NCBI GenBank assembly: GCA_934776915.1
Contig: CAKVNA010000036.1
Span: 1-7,565, forward strand
Source of the DNA: an uncultured Clostridia bacterium
GTDB lineage: Bacteria > Bacillota > Clostridia > Christensenellales > UBA1242
Length of the DNA: 7,565 nucleotides
Direction: 5' to 3'
Both the position numbers and the translations under genes were made by a program. Below, piece by piece: positions 1 to 5,668 of the stretch (position 1 is its first letter; every line of letters starts with the position of its first letter). The notes below the pieces were generated by a model that did not search any database, was not told the DNA's origin, and worked only from the letters and a program-made list of their open reading frames with translations.

Positions 1-1436
1 AATTCAAGAACAAATGACCTTTCCCCACTTTTTAAAATTTTCTTGTTAAAAATTGAAGCCATGACAAGTCCAGCAACAATTCCTAGCAAATATAGTCCAG
101 CAATTATCAAAATGTTTCCCCGTCCAAAGAAAGCCCCACCAATAACTGCGTATATTGGCAATTTAGCACTGCAACTCATGTATGAACTAAGCATTGCTGT
201 TTTGATTTTTGCATTCTTATCTTCAAGATTTCGTGAAGTTAAAACGGCCGTTGTTGTGCAACCAAAACTCATCAAAATTGTGAAAATACTTTTGCCACTC
301 AGACCAAACTTGTAAAATAATTCTTCAAACGAAAATGCAAGCCTTGACATATAACCGCTATCTTCAAGAAGCGAAAGAAAGAAAAACAGCAAAACAATTT
401 GCGGAATGAAACTAAGCAACCCGCCAACGCCACCGATTATTCCCTGTGCAAAAAGTCCAACAACCCAATTTGGAGCGTTAATTTTAATTAGGAAATTTGA
501 AATAGGCACGCCAATACATGTATCAATAAAAGTCTTCAACAAGTCCGAAAGCCACGCCCCGACGGAAGAAAATGTTATGTAGAAAATTAAAAACATTAAG
601 CCTAAGAAGATTGGCAAACAAAGGTATTTATTCAAAATTATTTTGTCGATAGCAAATTTGCCATATGTTGACCTTTTTTCAACTACTTGACATTTGCTTA
701 AGATTTGTTTTATATACTCAAACCTCAACTCCGCAAGCAATGTTACATAGTCTTTCGCGTGAGAAATGTTTGCTATTTTAGTTTCTTGCTCTTTTGTAAG
801 CCCCAGTTTATTTTCTACAAACTCATCTTTCTCCAACAGTTTTATTGCTATATAATTTTTTCTTCCAGCAAAGATGGATATTTGATTTGGTGTTAAAATG
901 GAAAGGATTTCTTTAAGTGGCAGCGATTTCAAATATGGCAGATTTGCGTTACCCGACTTATTGCATACAAATTCCTCTATAAGTTTTGGTCGAGAAACAT
1001 TGTCACATATGACGACTTTACACCCCAAAAGTGACGACAAAATGTTATAGTTATAAAAAATTTTCCGTTTTCTTATTTCGTCAGAAAAGTTAATTGCTAG
1101 AATTGGGCTGGCACCAAATTCAATTAGTTCGAGGGTTAAAAGTAGGTTTCGTTCCAAAACATTTGCATCACAAACATTTACAATATTTCCATGGCAGCAC
1201 AACAAATGGTCAATGGAAACTTGCTCTTCAAAGGAATAACTTGTTGTAGAATATAACCCCGGCAAATCAACGAAATTATATTTTTCGCCGTCAAAAGAAA
1301 CAATTTTTTCTTTCTTTTCAACTGTAACTCCGTGCCAATTCCCAACATGCTCAAAACTGCCAGTTATCTTGTTATATAAAGTTGTTTTGCCAACATTTGG
1401 ATTGCCAACAAACACAATTTCAGTTGCCGCTTTCAT
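1..1436 (-). CDS. feoB: Ferrous iron transporter B (5' part, runs off the left edge)
   Basis: FeoB is the membrane Fe(II) importer with an N-terminal cytosolic GTPase. About 478 residues are visible and the C-terminus lies outside the window. The G domain is clear: G1 GNPNVGKTT at residues 11-19, the switch VGNWHGVTVE at 31-40, G3 DLPG at 57-60 and G4 NFSD at 116-119. A helical linker follows, and hydrophobic segments begin near residue 272 with the family signature LEDSGYM at 357-363, then GLSGKS and MSCSAKLPIY. The start is an ATG inside the end of feoA (17-base overlap), with the run GGGGG nine bases upstream, which suggests translational coupling. The usual GCNVP-type motif reads GCTTTA (residues 392-397), so this is a divergent FeoB; Fe(II) is the expected substrate but is inferred. 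I read this frame by hand and found no internal stop. Confidence 0.95.
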   Translation of the reverse strand, partial: MKAATEIVFVGNPNVGKTTLYNKITGSFEHVGNWHGVTVEKKEKIVSFDGEKYNFVDLPGLYSTTSYSFEEQVSIDHLLCCHGNIVNVCDANVLERNLLLTLELIEFGASPILAINFSDEIRKRKIFYNYNILSSLLGCKVVICDNVSRPKLIEEFVCNKSGNANLPYLKSLPLKEILSILTPNQISIFAGRKNYIAIKLLEKDEFVENKLGLTKEQETKIANISHAKDYVTLLAELRFEYIKQILSKCQVVEKRSTYGKFAIDKIILNKYLCLPIFLGLMFLIFYITFSSVGAWLSDLLKTFIDTCIGVPISNFLIKINAPNWVVGLFAQGIIGGVGGLLSFIPQIVLLFFFLSLLEDSGYMSRLAFSFEELFYKFGLSGKSIFTILMSFGCTTTAVLTSRNLEDKNAKIKTAMLSSYMSCSAKLPIYAVIGGAFFGRGNILIIAGLYLLGIVAGLVMASIFNKKILKSGERSFVLE

Positions 1437-1680
1437 CACTTTTTGCCCCCTTTTTTACAAAAATACAAGCAACTTCCTTGCGTTTGAGTGCCAAAACATA
1501 ACCCCTAATTTCAAGCAAAAATACGCCATTTTTGACGCTTTTTTTAAGGATTTTTACACTGCAATGCACAAAACCAAGTTCCAAAAGCCGCCTCTTAATT
1601 TTAATAGGTGCCACAATTTCACAAATTATATATTCCTTTCCTTCCTCGCCAGTGTCAAGCGGAAAAGTGTTTTTACGCAT
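1420..1680 (-). CDS. feoA: FeoA family protein, small SH3-like partner of FeoB
   Basis: FeoA is a small cytosolic SH3-like beta-barrel that works with FeoB in Fe(II) uptake. With the chosen start the product is 86 residues, close to the usual size of about 75-85. The family pattern is visible: a loop around TGEEGKEY, the motif KRRLLELGFV, then EIRGYVLALKRKEVACIFV. The stop codon lies inside feoB, 17 bases past the feoB start. The start is uncertain. The ATG at 1680 has a GGA seven bases upstream and begins right before the conserved domain. An in-frame ATG at 1692 would add four residues, and a TTG at 1737 would add nineteen that do not resemble the family. The two AT-rich palindromes over the start region could be a metal-regulator site, but that is weak. 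Confidence 0.9.
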   Translation of the reverse strand: MRKNTFPLDTGEEGKEYIICEIVAPIKIKRRLLELGFVHCSVKILKKSVKNGVFLLEIRGYVLALKRKEVACIFVKKGAKSDESGN

Positions 1681-1703
1681 AATATTATCCATATAAATTA
1701 TAT
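1679..1703. promoter_or_regulatory. Candidate operator: two adjacent AT-rich palindromes at the feoA start
   Basis: Two perfect palindromes sit side by side: ATATAA-A-TTATAT at 1691-1703 and ATAATATTAT at 1679-1688. Iron uptake operons are commonly controlled by Fur or DtxR-type repressors that bind AT-rich inverted repeats at the promoter. A TATAAT reads on the minus strand at 1702-1697, but no acceptable -35 box is correctly spaced. In DNA this AT-rich such palindromes arise easily by chance, and neither matches a full Fur box. Confidence 0.22.
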
Positions 1704-1785
1704 ATGTTTGTCCAAAAAAATATATGGCAAAAAACAAGCAAAATGGTTATAGTTTTGATAAAAAATATTAGAAGAAATGATTGAC

Positions 1786-1820
1786 AAAAAAATAAAACAC
1801 TAAAGAATAGTGTCTTATTT
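1786..1820 (-). terminator. Intrinsic terminator downstream of nrdR
   Basis: On the minus strand a six-base stem (ACACTA / TAGTGT, 1813-1797, five-base loop) is followed by TTTATTTTTTT at 1796-1786. The pairing extends outward through TTATTT/AAATAA past one mismatch, so the hairpin could also work on the other strand. It lies about 40 bases past the nrdR stop and separates nrdR from feoAB, implying that feoAB has its own promoter. Confidence 0.75.
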
Positions 1821-1861
1821 TGATATTTATAAACTTAGGAAGAAACTGCTCTGTTAGTGTT

Positions 1862-2308
1862 TTAATTTATGTTATTTAAGAAAGAAATAAATGTGGTGAT
1901 GTCTTTAAATTTTCTATAGACGGCAGCAAAACGAACATATGAAATCTCATCAATAGATTTAAGTTTGTTCATCACCATTTCACCAATTTCCGAACTTTTG
2001 ACTTCTTGTGCTAAAGAATTGTTTATTTGCCTTTCAATACTCAAAATAATCTCATCAATTTGATTCATTGAAACTGGTCTTTTTTCGCATGCTTTAATTA
2101 TCCCACGCTTAATCTTCTGTGGGTCAAAAGTTTGTCTTGAGCCGTCATTTTTTATAACTAAAATTGGTGAACTTTCCACCATTTCATAGGTTGTGAACCT
2201 TTTGCCGCACTTCAAACATTCCCTTCTTCTTCGAATGGAATTTTGGTCATCGGAGTTTCTTGAATCGACTACTTTGCTATCATTGTAGCCGCAAAATACA
2301 CATTTCAT
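1862..2308 (-). CDS. nrdR: Transcriptional repressor NrdR
   Basis: NrdR is a zinc-ribbon/ATP-cone repressor of ribonucleotide reductase genes that senses ATP/dATP. The product has 148 residues, normal for the family. The zinc ribbon uses C3, C6, C31 and C34 (CVFC and CLKC), followed by the conserved GKRFTTYE. The ATP cone runs from about residue 49 to 139, with IKNDGSRQTFD, KIKRGI and the closing YVRFAAVYRKF. The ATG is supported by GAGGG seven bases upstream, and no in-frame upstream start improves the fit. It has a convincing promoter of its own and a terminator downstream, so it is probably transcribed alone or also by readthrough from ylmC. No ribonucleotide reductase gene is in the window, so targets are elsewhere. 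Confidence 0.97.
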   Translation of the reverse strand: MKCVFCGYNDSKVVDSRNSDDQNSIRRRRECLKCGKRFTTYEMVESSPILVIKNDGSRQTFDPQKIKRGIIKACEKRPVSMNQIDEIILSIERQINNSLAQEVKSSEIGEMVMNKLKSIDEISYVRFAAVYRKFKDITTFISFLNNIN

Positions 2309-2333
2309 TTGTTTTCCCTCACATTTTCATGCA

Positions 2334-2361
2334 ATTTTAACATAAAAAATTATTTTTTCAA
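2334..2361 (-). promoter_or_regulatory. Predicted housekeeping (extended -10) promoter of nrdR
   Basis: On the minus strand TTGAAA (2361-2356) and TAAAAT (2339-2334) are separated by 16 bases, and the -10 box is preceded by TG plus one base, giving an extended -10. Transcription would start near 2327, leaving an untranslated leader of about 18 bases that holds the GAGGG Shine-Dalgarno of nrdR. This is a pattern match only. Confidence 0.55.
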
Positions 2362-2380
2362 AGCAAATTTGTAAGAAAAC

Positions 2381-3034
2381 TCAATTTATGGGATAAACAT
2401 CATCTTGGTCGAAATTTGCCATGGAACTTTGTCGTTGAGGCGTGTTGTATCCCTCATAAAACTCCCCATTATATAAATTTCTTTGATTATCCCGCAAATC
2501 TTGTTGTGAATTTAGACATTGTGATGACACGCTGCCAGTGGGATAAGAGCCGTTTTGCTCCGAAGTTCTTGACAACTTCTGTGAGGAAATCCCGCTATTT
2601 TGATAGAGATAGTCAGTATTTTTCGATTGAAAATTTGTTGATTGACTGCCGTTTGCCATGTAATTTGACGCTGGATAAACACTTTTATTTTCACTATTTT
2701 GCTCAAAAACTTGTTTTGCAGAAGTTGAACTTGTGTTAGTCTGCTCTTGAACTTCAAAAACACGAACTGGCTTGTTTTTCTGTTTTTTTGTAGGGGGTTC
2801 GGCGACTTCAACCAAGATAATATCCTCGCCAATTCTGCAAACATGTGAAAATGGGATAAATATTTCTTGTGAAGCCTTGAAAAAACTAAAAAAATTTTTG
2901 CTGCCTGGCACAACAAACCCTAGGATTCTGTTGCACCTCAAATCCATAACCACATCACAAATATTCCCTAAAATTTTGCCAGTTAAGGCGTTGATAACTT
3001 CTTTGCTGCGAAGTTCCGTGAATGTCGTTTCCAT
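2381..3034 (-). CDS. YlmC/YmxH-family PRC-barrel sporulation protein with long disordered tail
   Basis: Residues 1-78 are a PRC-barrel of the YlmC/YmxH type: SKEVINALTGKILGNICDV, then RILGFVVPG, FIPFSHVCRIGEDIILVEV. Family members are usually about 80-100 residues, are widespread in spore formers and have no well-defined molecular role. Here the protein has 217 residues. After a basic segment (KKQKNKPVRVFEV, about 83-95) comes a low-complexity tail rich in Ser, Asn and Gln with nine Tyr and no predicted fold that I can see. The ATG at 3034 is chosen because the family's N-terminus starts there. An upstream TTG at 3073 would add residues unlike the family. No good Shine-Dalgarno is visible at either start. 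It is divergent from sigG (116 bases between starts) and upstream of nrdR. The tail has no stop codons, but I cannot confirm it is conserved. Confidence 0.9.
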   Translation of the reverse strand: METTFTELRSKEVINALTGKILGNICDVVMDLRCNRILGFVVPGSKNFFSFFKASQEIFIPFSHVCRIGEDIILVEVAEPPTKKQKNKPVRVFEVQEQTNTSSTSAKQVFEQNSENKSVYPASNYMANGSQSTNFQSKNTDYLYQNSGISSQKLSRTSEQNGSYPTGSVSSQCLNSQQDLRDNQRNLYNGEFYEGYNTPQRQSSMANFDQDDVYPIN

Positions 3035-3103
3035 ATTTCTATAATTATGCTTATGAGTTTTAAAATAAAACAAAATTCTACAAAAAATGCTTTTGGAAAT
3101 TTT

Positions 3104-3132
3104 GTATATATTTAACTCTGTTGGGCAATCTA
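3104..3132 (+). promoter_or_regulatory. Predicted SigF/SigG-type promoter of sigG
   Basis: GTATA (3104-3108) and GGGCAATCTA (3123-3132) resemble the B. subtilis SigF pattern, GYATA and GGNNANAHTR, as I recall it. The second box fits at nine of ten positions with a spacer of 14 bases. Read as a SigG promoter, CAATCTA at 3126-3132 is 17 bases from GTATA, also near the expected distance. In B. subtilis sigG is turned on by SigF and then by itself, so such a promoter is expected here. Confidence 0.5.
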
Positions 3133-3150
3133 AATTGAAGGTGAAAAAAT

Positions 3151-3924
3151 ATGTCTAATAGAGTTGATATTTGTGGACTTAACACATCAAACATTCCAAA
3201 ACTGTCAGCAAATGAGGTTGCAAGCCTTATGAAAAGACTAAAAGCGGGCGATGAAGAAGCAAGAGAACTGTTTTTGTATTCCAATATGCGTCTTGTCCTA
3301 AGTGTTGTGAAGCGATTTGCGACAAAAAGTGACAACATTAACGATATTTTTCAAGTGGGTTTTGTGGGGCTTATTAAGGCAATGGATAACTTTGACGAGA
3401 GGTTTAATGTCAAATTTTCGACTTATGCAGTGCCGATGATAATTGGTGAAATTAGAAGATTTGTTCGAGATAATTCCGCAGTGCGAGTTAGCAGAAGTCT
3501 AAGAGATATTGCATATAAGGCGTTGCAAGCACGAGAAAAACTATCAAAAAACACCATTATTGAGCCAAATATTGACCAAATTGCAACGGAAGCACAACTT
3601 TCACCAAGACAAATTCTCACTGCACTTGACGCAATATCCGAACCTGTGTCGCTGTTTGAGCCTGTTTATAACGACAGCACCGAAACAGTTATGGTTATGG
3701 ACCAAATTAAAGATGTAAAAAATAGCAGTGAAGAATTTATTGACCATGTTGCATTGAAAGAAGCACTGAACAGTCTTGGCGGGAGAGAAAAAGAAATATT
3801 ATGGCTGAGATATTTTCTTGGCAAAACTCAAGTTGAAATAAGTTCACAAGTTGGAATTTCTCAAGCACAAGTCAGCCGCCTTGAAAAAAATGCCTTGGAA
3901 GAAATCAAAAAAAATTTCTTCTAG
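3151..3924 (+). CDS. sigG: RNA polymerase forespore sigma factor SigG, inverted relative to its neighbours
   Basis: SigG directs late forespore transcription after engulfment. The product has 257 residues (B. subtilis 260). The SigG-type N-terminus VDICGLNTSNIP is present at residues 5-16. Core region 2 includes FQVGFVGLIKAMDNFD and VKFSTYAVPMIIGEIRRF, followed by VRVSRSLRDIAYKAL. The region 4 helix-turn-helix spans about 225-245 (KTQVEISSQVGISQAQVSRLE). The ATG has AAGGTG seven bases upstream. SigF is the main alternative, but the N-terminal signature and the position next to sigE favour SigG. It is the only real gene on the plus strand and converges on sigE with eight bases between stops. 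That separates it from the spoIIGA-sigE transcript, which in Bacillus can read into sigG. Its last codons also form one arm of the sigE terminator. Confidence 0.96.
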   Translation: MSNRVDICGLNTSNIPKLSANEVASLMKRLKAGDEEARELFLYSNMRLVLSVVKRFATKSDNINDIFQVGFVGLIKAMDNFDERFNVKFSTYAVPMIIGEIRRFVRDNSAVRVSRSLRDIAYKALQAREKLSKNTIIEPNIDQIATEAQLSPRQILTALDAISEPVSLFEPVYNDSTETVMVMDQIKDVKNSSEEFIDHVALKEALNSLGGREKEILWLRYFLGKTQVEISSQVGISQAQVSRLEKNALEEIKKNFF

Positions 3925-3927
3925 GCA
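3884..3927 (-). terminator. Intrinsic terminator of spoIIGA-sigE, embedded in the 3' end of sigG
   Basis: On the minus strand the arms TGCCT-A-GAAGAAAT (3927-3914) and ATTTCTTC-CA-AGGCA (3905-3891) pair as eight plus five base pairs, with a small internal loop and an eight-base loop, followed directly by seven T (3890-3884). That is a good factor-independent terminator for sigE. Nearly all of it lies within the last coding bases of sigG. On the plus strand the same hairpin is followed only by AAAATTTT, so termination of sigG there would be weaker. Confidence 0.72.
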
Positions 3928-3932
3928 AAATT

Positions 3933-4718
3933 TTATCCGATATTTGTTTTTTGTAAGTCCTTTTTAAGTTTGGAAAGGATTTTCTTTTCTATTCTTGAAA
4001 TATAACTTTGTGAAATCCCAAGTAAATCTGCAACTTCTTTTTGCGTGCTTTCTTCATCACCATTAAGACCAAATCTAAGTTCCATAATCTTCTGTTCCCT
4101 TTCATTAAGCCTCCTAATTGCCTCCCACAGAAGTGCTTTCTCGCCGTTTTTTTCAAGCGTTCCGCTTGCAGTTTCCGCATCGCTTTCAAGAACATCGCTA
4201 AGCAGTAGTTCGTTTCCGTCTTTGTCAAAGTTCAATGGTTCGTCAAGACTAACCTCTGACATTTGCCTTGAGCGTTTTCTTATAAACATTAAAATTTCAT
4301 TTTCGATGCAGCGTGAAGCGTATGTTGCAAGCTTAATATTTTTTTCCACATCAAAAGATTGAACGGCCTTAATAAGTCCCACTGCACCAACAGATATAAG
4401 GTCATCAAGTTCTGCCCCTGTGTTATCAAATTTCTTGGCGATATAAACAACAAGTCGCAAGTTGTGTTCAATAAGTTCACTCCTTGCACTTTCGTCTTTA
4501 TTTCTAAGCCTGTCCAAAAGTTTTTCTTCTTCCTCTTGGGTCAATGCTTGTGGCAAAACTTCTTTCCCGCTTACATAAGCGATAAGCTTTTCTTTTATAT
4601 CAAGAAAGTCTAACTTAAAAATTTTCTTAACAAACTTCTTTATCCTTTCACAAATTGAACACCTTTGACTTTCGTTCAAATTTTCTCCATAAATATCAAA
4701 TTTTTGCTTATTTTTCAT
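3933..4718 (-). CDS. sigE: Pro-sigma-E, mother-cell sporulation sigma factor precursor
   Basis: SigE is made as an inactive, membrane-associated precursor and is activated in the mother cell when SpoIIGA cuts off its N-terminus. The product has 261 residues; B. subtilis has 239. Conserved blocks include [11 protein letters not shown] (87-97), [15 protein letters not shown] (105-119), [18 protein letters not shown] (128-145), [34 protein letters not shown] and the helix-turn-helix [20 protein letters not shown] (about 225-244). The cleavage-site region of B. subtilis aligns with [10 protein letters not shown] (47-56), so the pro-sequence is about 49 residues instead of about 27. It contains C20 and C23 and a basic, amphipathic-looking stretch at about 25-46. 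The ATG is well supported by AAGGGG nine bases upstream. It is co-transcribed with spoIIGA, 25 bases upstream. Confidence 0.97.
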   Translation of the reverse strand: MKNKQKFDIYGENLNESQRCSICERIKKFVKKIFKLDFLDIKEKLIAYVSGKEVLPQALTQEEEEKLLDRLRNKDESARSELIEHNLRLVVYIAKKFDNTGAELDDLISVGAVGLIKAVQSFDVEKNIKLATYASRCIENEILMFIRKRSRQMSEVSLDEPLNFDKDGNELLLSDVLESDAETASGTLEKNGEKALLWEAIRRLNEREQKIMELRFGLNGDEESTQKEVADLLGISQSYISRIEKKILSKLKKDLQKTNIG

Positions 4719-4727
4719 ATCTTTTTA

Positions 4728-4733
4728 CCCCTT
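4728..4733 (-). promoter_or_regulatory. Shine-Dalgarno of sigE, fixing the long pro-sequence start
   Basis: AAGGGG lies nine bases before the ATG at 4718. No other in-frame ATG occurs before the core sigma domain. A TTG at codon 14, with GGAG five bases before it, is a possible second start that would remove 13 residues while keeping the CxxC. Confidence 0.65.
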
Positions 4734-4743
4734 TTTAATCATT

Positions 4744-5556
4744 TTATAGTGCCAAAGGACTAAGCAGCCCCTGACAATCTTTCTTTTCAAACCCAAAGTT
4801 TCCAAGCCCAACAAGTGCATGTAATTTTTTCTCACCAGACTTTTTTTCTCTTGAAAAAATTCCATCAATTTCGCAAACAAACAGTTTACCCACACCATGA
4901 GCTGTTTGACAAGTTATGTATTTCCCGTTAATTTTTCTGTCTAGTTTTCTTTGCAATATGTCAACTATGGAAATTTTATCTTCAAATATTTTAAGAAATG
5001 TATCCAAGTCCAAAACGAGAATTGACAGCCCTGTGTCATCATCTTGAAGCAAATTACCACTATCAAGATAGGCTGTTATGTTATAATCTTTGCCCATTAC
5101 ACTTAATTTTAAATTGTAATAAAAGTTGTTAAGTTTTTGCTTTTTATAAATTTGTTTGACAAATTTTTTTGAAAAAATAAAGCAGATAAAAAATATCCCA
5201 ACAAGAAGATTACCCGATATTTTCCACTCAAAAAGTTTGGAAAGCATGTCGCCTATCCCAATAAACAAATATTTTGAAAAAACAAAAGACAATATGTAAA
5301 GTGTAAGATTTTTTGGTTTGTCCTTGCCCAGAGAAAGCAGAGAAACAAATAATATTATTGTAAAATTTGCAACAATTGTCAAAAATGTGTTGAGTTGCAA
5401 CAAGGCAAAGAAAATAACAAACACACTTCCAAAAAGGCATGATAATATGTCTAGCCAAGGGTGTTTGTTTTCTTTTGAAATTTGCTTTGAAATTGAAAGT
5501 GAAAAAAGAAGTAATAAAAAGTTTTGCAACAGTGCATCTTCAATATAAATTTCCAT
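4744..5556 (-). CDS. spoIIGA: Sporulation sigma-E processing aspartic protease SpoIIGA
   Basis: SpoIIGA is the membrane-embedded aspartic protease that activates pro-SigE at the sporulation septum. The product has 270 residues, somewhat shorter than the B. subtilis protein (309). The N-terminal half is strongly hydrophobic, with about five candidate membrane segments between residues 8 and 132. The C-terminal half is soluble and holds the catalytic motif DSGN at 165-168 (D165) within ITAYLDSGNLL. It ends with the typical ALVGLGNFGF and a short GLLSPLAL tail. The start fits the family's MKIYxD-like opening (MEIYIED). No normal Shine-Dalgarno precedes it; AAAGAAAG lies far upstream. It follows the ftsZ terminator, so it should have its own promoter, and it leads directly into sigE, its substrate gene. 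Confidence 0.96.
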   Translation of the reverse strand: MEIYIEDALLQNFLLLLFSLSISKQISKENKHPWLDILSCLFGSVFVIFFALLQLNTFLTIVANFTIILFVSLLSLGKDKPKNLTLYILSFVFSKYLFIGIGDMLSKLFEWKISGNLLVGIFFICFIFSKKFVKQIYKKQKLNNFYYNLKLSVMGKDYNITAYLDSGNLLQDDDTGLSILVLDLDTFLKIFEDKISIVDILQRKLDRKINGKYITCQTAHGVGKLFVCEIDGIFSREKKSGEKKLHALVGLGNFGFEKKDCQGLLSPLAL

Positions 5557-5562
5557 ATATTA

Positions 5563-5591
5563 ATAATAATCTTTCTTTTTGAACAGTGCAA
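5563..5591 (-). promoter_or_regulatory. Candidate spoIIGA-sigE promoter
   Basis: On the minus strand TTGCAC (5591-5586) and TATTAT (5568-5563) are exactly 17 bases apart. TGTTCAA (5585-5579) lies in the spacer and matches a Spo0A box (TGTCGAA) at five of seven positions. The -10 box ends six bases before the spoIIGA ATG, so transcription would begin at or near the ATG itself and the transcript would be leaderless. The B. subtilis spoIIG promoter is Spo0A-dependent, but the match here is weak. Confidence 0.33.
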
Positions 5592-5606
5592 TGTGAATAA
5601 AAGAAT

Positions 5607-5650
5607 AAAAAAAGAAAAAATGACTCCTTTTGTCTTAAAGAGTCATTTTT
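5607..5650 (-). terminator. Intrinsic terminator downstream of ftsZ
   Basis: An 11-base stem, AAAAATGACTC / GAGTCATTTTT on the minus strand (5650-5640 with 5626-5616), encloses a 13-base loop and is followed by a T-rich run broken by one C. It lies about 19 bases past the ftsZ stop and separates the division genes from the sporulation operon. Confidence 0.85.
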
Positions 5651-5668
5651 AATATTTATTATATAAAA

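Noticed and set aside
1369..1752. Plus-strand open frame of 127 codons opposite feoA and the start of feoB
   Set aside because: It lies antisense to two recognisable genes, has no family-like sequence and no convincing ribosome binding site, so it is a shadow frame.
1781..1786. Perfect TTGACA on the plus strand
   Set aside because: No -10 box lies 16-18 bases downstream, and no plus-strand gene follows.
2416..2916. Alternative frames over the ylmC tail on both strands (107 and 134 codons)
   Set aside because: I considered whether the tail of ylmC was really another gene. These frames have no recognisable domain, and the frame of the PRC-barrel continues without a break.
3070..3105. Eight-base inverted repeat ACAAAATT / AATTTTGT next to the sigG promoter
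   Set aside because: It is AT-only apart from one C/G pair, has a 20-base spacer and is expected by chance in DNA of this composition.
3924..3933. Long antisense control of sigG by readthrough of spoIIGA-sigE
   Set aside because: The hairpin and T run at 3884-3927 should stop most sigE transcripts within the last codons of sigG, so extensive antisense RNA is not expected unless the terminator is leaky.
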